Part shown: positions 59,055 through 64,000 of the stretch, one piece after another
How positions within the stretch are numbered: position 1 is the first letter of the stretch
How the letters are laid out: every line of letters starts with the position of its first letter
Assembly (NCBI RefSeq): GCF_001547895.1
Contig: NZ_AP014627.1
Span: forward strand, 3,909,501 to 3,973,500
Reading direction: 5' to 3'
Source: Pseudomonas sp. Os17
Lineage (GTDB): Bacteria > Pseudomonadota > Gammaproteobacteria > Pseudomonadales > Pseudomonadaceae
DNA: 64,000 bases
Made by a program: the position numbers and the translations under genes
Notes under the pieces: model-generated
The model's input: only the letters and a program-made list of their open reading frames with translations
Told to the model about the DNA's origin: nothing
Database searches by the model: none

Positions 59055-59479
59055 TACTCGGTTTGCTCGGCGATCCAGGGTGGTGCCACCGGGCGGTGCT
59101 CGATCTGGGGAAAGTCAGGTGATTGCGGCCAGTCGCGCAGGGCCTGCATGTACAACAGCAGCTCGTTGAACTGATCACCTGTCAGCGTGGTAGCCGCGCC
59201 TATTTCGAGCTGGTCACGGTGACGCTCGCGCAACCACATCACCGAGGACAGCTCATCGTCGCGCCACTCGCGCTCCAGTGTTGCCGGATCTGGGACCACC
59301 TCAGGGGAATCGACAAGGTATGGCAGACCGCGTTCATCGTGAGCGCGAACTTTGCCAGCGGGAGGGTTACCGATCACCGTCATGTAAAGCTCATCAGTGA
59401 TTTCGACTGCATCGGCGGGCATGGACACGTGCATGCCGCGCAAGTACGTGGTTTGGGTTGTCTGGCTATAAAAGCGCAT
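59054..59479 (-). CDS. Tail fibre assembly chaperone (gpG-like)
   Basis: A 141-residue protein with a fibre-assembly pattern: MRFYSQTTQTTYLRGMHVSM then ITDELYMTVIGNPPAGKV, and TGDQFNELLLYMQALRDWPQ. It directly follows the fibre gene. Such chaperones fold their own fibre and usually co-vary with it. Confidence 0.82.
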   Translation of the reverse strand: MRFYSQTTQTTYLRGMHVSMPADAVEITDELYMTVIGNPPAGKVRAHDERGLPYLVDSPEVVPDPATLEREWRDDELSSVMWLRERHRDQLEIGAATTLTGDQFNELLLYMQALRDWPQSPDFPQIEHRPVAPPWIAEQTE

Positions 59480-59489
59480 GTGGCCTCCC

Positions 59490-61370
59490 TCAGCTTCCTA
59501 TTGCGATGTATTTGACGCCATAAGGTACAGCGCCCGCGTAGGTCTTAAAGTTGACCCCCGTGGTCGAAAGCCCGAACGAGGCGACCGCATCCTGGGTAAC
59601 CCCGACATTTGTTGCCCCTACATAGTTAGTCGCCACTACAGCATAAGCAGCGGTAGGAAACGCCATTGCGAATGTCACTGCGGCAGGAGTGGAGCTGAAA
59701 CCTACCGATGCCCCCCACTGAAGAACCAGCCCGCCGAGCCAGGAAGGAAGCGCGATATATCCATTGGATGCGAGACTGATCGAGAAGCCCCACCGAAGTT
59801 TCTTCGGCGTCGGCATTACAAAATCGTTCGCGCTATCAAGCATCTGCGCGGTAGTTGCGACTTTTGTAGTGCCTTGATTGATCTCAGTCGCTTGGGTGGC
59901 CAGCGGGGCCAGAGCCGAGATGTCGATAGCCCCCTGATTGATCGGTGCGTTCCAGGCCTTGATGCACCACATAACCGCCAGGTTGCGCGGGCGCGCTTCG
60001 GAACCACCAGAACTTGCAACATCCGCCGTATAGCTGACTCTTGAACCAGCCCCACCCGACAGCCCTGCACCTCCTATGGCGTCAGATGAAAGAAACTTCC
60101 ATCCGGCACCCGCAGTTGATCCGTGGGTGTGTGTTTTGTTATCGCTGTCCTGCCACGACCCGATCACACGACCTGCATCCGCCCCGCGACCATGATCCCA
60201 CCCGCGGAGGAATTCACCGCGCGACTCAGGCAGCCGGAAGTTTCCGGCACCCTCGTCGCCCTTGTTGAAGGTGGTACCGAGGTACGCCGCAAGGTCCGGA
60301 TATGTGGCGATGCTCTTCACACTGCCATCAATCTCAAGGAACCCAGGCGGCACGCTAGCCTTGGGAAACGCCACAATCGAGCCCACCGGCAACGCCGAGG
60401 CCTGCGCCACAATCGACTCGATCTCCGCCTTGGTGTAAGTGTCGGTGATGCCGTGCCCGGCCAGGGTGCTCGGGTTGGTCCCGGCAATCACCCGGCCGTA
60501 CTTGTCGACCGTGACATTGGCATAGGAGCCAGCGCTGACACCAGTTCGCCCCGTCGCCATCTCGAAGGCCAGCGGCGTGGTGCCGAGGACAATCGGCCCG
60601 TCGGTGACTAACTGCCAAACGCTGTCACCATTGACCGTGCCTGTCTCGATACTGACGAACAGCCCCGGAGTGACCTCCAGACTGGTGTCAGCATCCTGGG
60701 CACGCTTCCACACGCCCGTCGACGACACGACATACAGCCCGTTGTCCTTGGCCTGGGCTTGGTTTTTCACCAGCACCCGGGCATCGGCCGGCAGCAGCAC
60801 TCCGTCGATGGTCTGAATCCCGCTCAACGCGATGTTGGCCGTGGTGGCCACCAGCGCCGAGTGCTTGAAATCCAGCTTGGCCAGCGCATCGATCACCGCA
60901 TTGTCGACGTACTCGCGGGTAGCCAGGACCACCGCTGGGTCGATCTTCAGCACGATCTGCGCGGTGTTGGCCACGATGAAGTTCATGCGGATAACCTGGG
61001 TCTTGCCGGTGCCTTGGGCCAGCAGGGGCTTGAAGCTTGGCGCGCAGTTGGCCACCGCCACCAGATCACCGTCGGCATCGAACAGGCCGATCTCCCGAAT
61101 CCAGCGACCGCCCACATCAGACGGGATCACCTGCTCGGTGATGATGATGTTCGGGTTCGCCGGGTCAGTGCGTACCTGGTTGACCGGAGCCCGGCGCCAT
61201 TCGTTGATCAGCTTGGTCTGGGTACGGTTCGGGATGGGGTCGGTGCCGTTGGCATCCCCTACCGCCATCTCCTTGAAGGTCCAGGGCACACCGAGCGCCG
61301 TAGCGTTGGCTTGTTTCGCCTCGCCTACCGCCGTGAGGATGGCGAAGAACTGACTGTTGGAATCGATCAT
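59490..61370 (-). CDS. Tail fibre protein with collar domain
   Basis: A 626-residue receptor-binding fibre. The N-terminal baseplate-attachment domain (about 1-170) reads MIDSNSQFFAILTAVGEAKQ. A middle repeat region and a tail-collar domain (about 340-430: FPKASVPPGFLEIDGS, NFRLPESRGEFLRGWDHG) follow. The beta-rich tip (about 525-626) ends GVKYIAIGS. The tip should set the killing or host range. The start overlaps the gpI stop. Confidence 0.85.
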   Translation of the reverse strand: MIDSNSQFFAILTAVGEAKQANATALGVPWTFKEMAVGDANGTDPIPNRTQTKLINEWRRAPVNQVRTDPANPNIIITEQVIPSDVGGRWIREIGLFDADGDLVAVANCAPSFKPLLAQGTGKTQVIRMNFIVANTAQIVLKIDPAVVLATREYVDNAVIDALAKLDFKHSALVATTANIALSGIQTIDGVLLPADARVLVKNQAQAKDNGLYVVSSTGVWKRAQDADTSLEVTPGLFVSIETGTVNGDSVWQLVTDGPIVLGTTPLAFEMATGRTGVSAGSYANVTVDKYGRVIAGTNPSTLAGHGITDTYTKAEIESIVAQASALPVGSIVAFPKASVPPGFLEIDGSVKSIATYPDLAAYLGTTFNKGDEGAGNFRLPESRGEFLRGWDHGRGADAGRVIGSWQDSDNKTHTHGSTAGAGWKFLSSDAIGGAGLSGGAGSRVSYTADVASSGGSEARPRNLAVMWCIKAWNAPINQGAIDISALAPLATQATEINQGTTKVATTAQMLDSANDFVMPTPKKLRWGFSISLASNGYIALPSWLGGLVLQWGASVGFSSTPAAVTFAMAFPTAAYAVVATNYVGATNVGVTQDAVASFGLSTTGVNFKTYAGAVPYGVKYIAIGS

Positions 61371-61972
61371 GGGTACACGTCCAGGGTGTCTATTTCATCA
61401 ATGCACACGACCTGGCCATAACGGCCGGTCACTTCGATATCGCGGGGTGTCGGGGGGTAAACATCGATCACTTCGCCCTGGTCCACATAGGCGCCGTAGC
61501 CGATCACCCCTGAGGTTTCCAGGCTGATGGCCAGGCCGGTCATGTGCCGGCTGACGGGCTTGGCGTCGTCGATCAGCCGGGTCAGTTCTTGATACATCTC
61601 CTCGGTGATGCCGGTATCCAGCACGCCGACTTTCAGGGCAAAGGTGGCCGGTTCACCGGCGGGCACCGTCTGCCACCACTCGACCACCTCGATCAGGTAG
61701 CCCAGAGGCTCCACCACCCGGCGCAGCGCGCCGATGGTGCCCTTGCGAGCATGGATGAAGTGTGCCGCCCGGATCGCGTTACGCTTCACCGTCTCGGACC
61801 AACGCGGGTCCCAACGATCCACTGACCAGGCCCAGGCCAACTGGGGCAGCAGATGCACCGGACAGGTCGCGGGGTTGTACAGGGTGCGCAGCACAATCGA
61901 GGTTTCGCCGGCGCTCGCAGCCTCAAGGGCCCTTTCCAGCGGCGTACTGTTGATCGGCAATAGGCTGGTCAT
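61367..61972 (-). CDS. Baseplate/tail protein I
   Basis: A 201-residue gpI-family protein: PLERALEAASAGE, then NPATCPVHLLPQLAWAWSVD and ARKGTIGALRRVVEPLGYLI. It has a variable C-terminus that links the baseplate to the fibre. It starts one base after the gpJ stop region. Confidence 0.88.
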   Translation of the reverse strand: MTSLLPINSTPLERALEAASAGETSIVLRTLYNPATCPVHLLPQLAWAWSVDRWDPRWSETVKRNAIRAAHFIHARKGTIGALRRVVEPLGYLIEVVEWWQTVPAGEPATFALKVGVLDTGITEEMYQELTRLIDDAKPVSRHMTGLAISLETSGVIGYGAYVDQGEVIDVYPPTPRDIEVTGRYGQVVCIDEIDTLDVYP

Positions 61973-61973
61973 G

Positions 61974-62855
61974 TCAGCCTCCCAGCGTGACGCTGTAGCC
62001 GTTGCAGTACGCCGCCTGTGCCCTGGTCGGGGCTATGTCCTGCCACCCCGGCAGCTCGACCCGGGCCACGCCGGCCACATGCAATTGCGCATCAATGGCC
62101 GAGCGAGCCACCTCGATACCCAACCGCCGTCGCGGATTGACCCAAGCAGCCAGCTTGCGCTCAGCCTCGGCCAGCGCGGCGTCACTCTCCGGCCCCGGGC
62201 CCTTCATGTGCAGCACCGCGTCGATGCGATACGGCAGCACCTGGGCACTCTGCACCGTGACTCGATCCCCCAACGGCCGCACGTCCTCATCGTTGAGGGC
62301 TGCCGCGACTGTCGCCAGCAGCCCTGGAGCGGCCGTGCCGTCGCCTTCCAGGCTCAACACCGTGACCGTCACGCAGGCCGGTGACGGGCTTTCGGCCTCG
62401 GCATCTGCCACCAGGGCCGAGGCATTGCGCGCATGTAAGATGTAGCTGTTACGGGGCCCGGCGGTGGTCAGCCCCTCATAGGCCAACTGGACACGCTCGC
62501 GCAGACCGTCGTCAGTTTCCTTGACCTCCTCCACCGGCGGCACCGCCTGGGGGTCGCCGGACTGGATCACCAGGCGCTGCAAGTTGACGTTGGCCGCCAG
62601 GTGATCCAAGTCCGTGCCTTTGGCGTGGGCCAGCAGCAGCGCCTTGGCCGCATCATTGACCCGGGCCCGCAACTGCATATCGCCGTAGGCCGACAGCTCC
62701 AGCTGCTTGGTGACCGGGTCACTCTCCAGGTCGGCGGTCCAATTCTCGCCCATGTGCCGGCGAAAGGTCGCCAGCTTGCCCTGATACAACGCTTCAAAGT
62801 CCAGGGCTTCCAGCACCTGCGGCGCCGGTAGTACCGACAAGTCCAGCATGCTCAT
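61974..62855 (-). CDS. Baseplate assembly protein J
   Basis: A 293-residue gpJ-family protein: LEALDFEALYQGKLATFRRH, then DDGLRERVQLAYEGLTTAGP and NPRRRLGIEVARSAIDAQLH. It forms the baseplate wedge. Its start overlaps the gpW stop by four bases. Confidence 0.9.
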   Translation of the reverse strand: MSMLDLSVLPAPQVLEALDFEALYQGKLATFRRHMGENWTADLESDPVTKQLELSAYGDMQLRARVNDAAKALLLAHAKGTDLDHLAANVNLQRLVIQSGDPQAVPPVEEVKETDDGLRERVQLAYEGLTTAGPRNSYILHARNASALVADAEAESPSPACVTVTVLSLEGDGTAAPGLLATVAAALNDEDVRPLGDRVTVQSAQVLPYRIDAVLHMKGPGPESDAALAEAERKLAAWVNPRRRLGIEVARSAIDAQLHVAGVARVELPGWQDIAPTRAQAAYCNGYSVTLGG

Positions 62856-63178
62856 GCCGTTACCTCCAAAACCGCACTATTACCCAGGTACTGACCGACC
62901 AGCTCGAAGCTGATCTGGCCACCCACCACCGCTACCACCCGCACCCGCTCCAGCTTCAAGCGGGGCTCCCAGCGCAACAGCGCCCGCGCCACCTCAGCCT
63001 GTACCGCGCTTTTCCAGCCGCCGGTCACAGGCAAGTCGACGTAGCGGCGCAGGTTGCTGCCGTACTCCGGACGCATCCGGCGACTGCCCAGCGGCGTGGT
63101 CAGGATGTCCTCGATGGACTGCCGCACATGCTCGATGCCGGACAGCGGCTGGCCGGTGCGGCGATCCATTCCGATCAT
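62852..63178 (-). CDS. Baseplate wedge protein W (gp25-like)
   Basis: A 108-residue GPW/gp25 protein with the conserved pattern GIEHVRQSIEDILTTPLGSR then RMRPEYGSNLRRYVD and the VE(A/V)RVALLRWEPR-type helix. It initiates sheath polymerisation at the baseplate. Confidence 0.9.
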   Translation of the reverse strand: MIGMDRRTGQPLSGIEHVRQSIEDILTTPLGSRRMRPEYGSNLRRYVDLPVTGGWKSAVQAEVARALLRWEPRLKLERVRVVAVVGGQISFELVGQYLGNSAVLEVTA

Positions 63179-63182
63179 TGCG

Positions 63183-63383
63183 TTACTCCTGCTGCAAATC
63201 CGAGTGCTTGCTCAGGTACTCCAGCGCGACGCTGTCACCGGTGGGAGCGGATACCCGCCCCTGGGCCACGGCCAACTGGCGGCCGTCCGGCAGGATCAGC
63301 ACACGGGAGGTGTAGAGGGTGTCGCGGAACACTGTAGGGCCGGCGCTGGCTGATGCGTCGGTGAGCTTTTTTGAGGTAGTCAT
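63183..63383 (-). CDS. Small tail-cluster protein
   Basis: A 66-residue protein (MTTSKKLTDASASAGPTVFR, then LILPDGRQLAVAQGRVSAPT). GGAGAA precedes the ATG at 63383. Small proteins of this kind sit between spike gpV and gpW in pseudomonad tail clusters; the function is unknown. It is the last minus-strand tail gene visible. Confidence 0.65.
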   Translation of the reverse strand: MTTSKKLTDASASAGPTVFRDTLYTSRVLILPDGRQLAVAQGRVSAPTGDSVALEYLSKHSDLQQE

Positions 63384-63661
63384 GATTTCTCCGTGTATAA
63401 AAAATCCCGCGTACAACAGGCTTCCAGCTAAAGCTGCATAGCTTTGAGTAGATCAAACTAACGCGCCCTCCATTAGCTGCAATTGAGAGGCACATAGAAA
63501 CGGCACCAGGAGATGCCAGCGCCACTCAATTTTTTTTGGACTAAATTTTGTTACTACTCAGCAAGTGAGCCGTAGGTGATCTATATAGAATTAAAGAGCC
63601 TACTTCCTTACGGTTTAGGCTCAGCTTAAAAAGGCGTCTTAAACTCGCAAAAGGAAAGGCT

Positions 63662-64000
63662 ATGATTATAAAAAACGCCATATGCATCAGCTTGTCCTTA
63701 CTGATGACAGGCTGTATTAACTTCACCTCTCCCGCCCGAAGCTCAAAGCTCGAGGCATCGTCAAGTTACTGGTTTGATTACGACGCATCTCGACGCGGGG
63801 CGTTTCTTGTACCAGATGGCACGAAGATCAAAATCTGCGCGGAGCCTCCACCAGATGTTGCACTAAGCTTGGTTTCGAAGCTCGAAGCCGATGTAAAAAA
63901 AGACGGTGTTGGGGAGGTATCAGGAAAAACCGAGTTCAATACAACAGTCGTAAAACTGGTGGAGCGAACTCAAATGACAATGCTCCTACGAGAGTCTCTT
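63662..64000 (+). CDS. Lipoprotein, 5' part (runs off right edge)
   Basis: At least 113 residues on the plus strand: a lipoprotein signal (MIIKNAICISLSLLMTGC), then a soluble domain with FDYDASRRGAFLVPDGTKIK and EPPPDVALSLVSKLEADV. It is AT-rich and divergent from the tail operon, in the place expected for the spike gene. Probably a cargo lipoprotein. The C-terminus is not visible. Confidence 0.62.
   Translation, partial: MIIKNAICISLSLLMTGCINFTSPARSSKLEASSSYWFDYDASRRGAFLVPDGTKIKICAEPPPDVALSLVSKLEADVKKDGVGEVSGKTEFNTTVVKLVERTQMTMLLRESL

Overview
The window looks like part of a Pseudomonas chromosome, probably from the P. fluorescens/P. protegens/P. chlororaphis group. This rests on family content (DUF1652, DUF2986, a CigR-type protein, an MdaB-like oxidoreductase next to a TetR regulator, R-pyocin-like tail genes) and on moderately high GC with AT-rich accessory patches. 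No database search was possible, so all family names come from reading motifs.

Region 1 (1-20.7 kb) is the early/immunity/integration arm of a lambda-like prophage. From a central immunity region (2.4-2.5 kb), cro-, CII/YdaT-, Rha- and replication-O-like genes run leftward off the window edge. A LexA-type CI repressor and a long operon run rightward: a ParB-like protein, many small phage genes, a possible annealing protein with a Gp157 protein, a DUF4224 protein and a tyrosine integrase beside tRNA-Leu(UAA). Single genes on the minus strand interrupt this operon repeatedly, always between short repeated leader sequences. A block of about 3.4 kb (10.48-12.91 and 13.87-16.45 kb) is present twice, with different minus-strand genes in matching positions.

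Region 2 (20.8-42.5 kb) is mostly ordinary chromosome. It holds regulator/enzyme pairs (TetR with a quinone reductase, HxlR with a FabF-like synthase), an HD hydrolase, a HAD hydrolase, envelope lipoproteins, a PLP-dependent dehydratase, a diguanylate cyclase, a chemoreceptor, a GNAT-Rnk fusion and a TipAS-domain protein. It also holds two tandem genes, easily overlooked, for tiny secreted Cys/Gly/Pro-rich peptides.

Region 3 (42.5-46.4 kb) is a decayed prophage bounded by direct repeats of about 210 bp. Each repeat contains the 3' half of a tRNA-Cys gene and its terminator. Inside are a nonsense-interrupted exported protein, relatives of region 1 genes and an integrase stub.

Region 4 (46.4-50.5 kb) is an AT-rich accessory island: an HNH nuclease, a ribbon-helix-helix protein, a small membrane protein and a replication-initiator-like protein. 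It ends in a shattered 3' remnant of umuC/rulB.

Region 5 (50.5-63.4 kb) is a minus-strand contractile-tail cluster in the R-type pyocin order: W, J, I, fibre, chaperone, sheath, tube, Mu gp41-like chaperone, tape measure, U, X, D, GH19 lysozyme, Rz/Rz1. No capsid or terminase gene is visible. One AT-rich cargo gene with its own terminator sits between X and D. At the right edge an AT-rich plus-strand lipoprotein gene occupies the position where a gpV spike gene would be expected.
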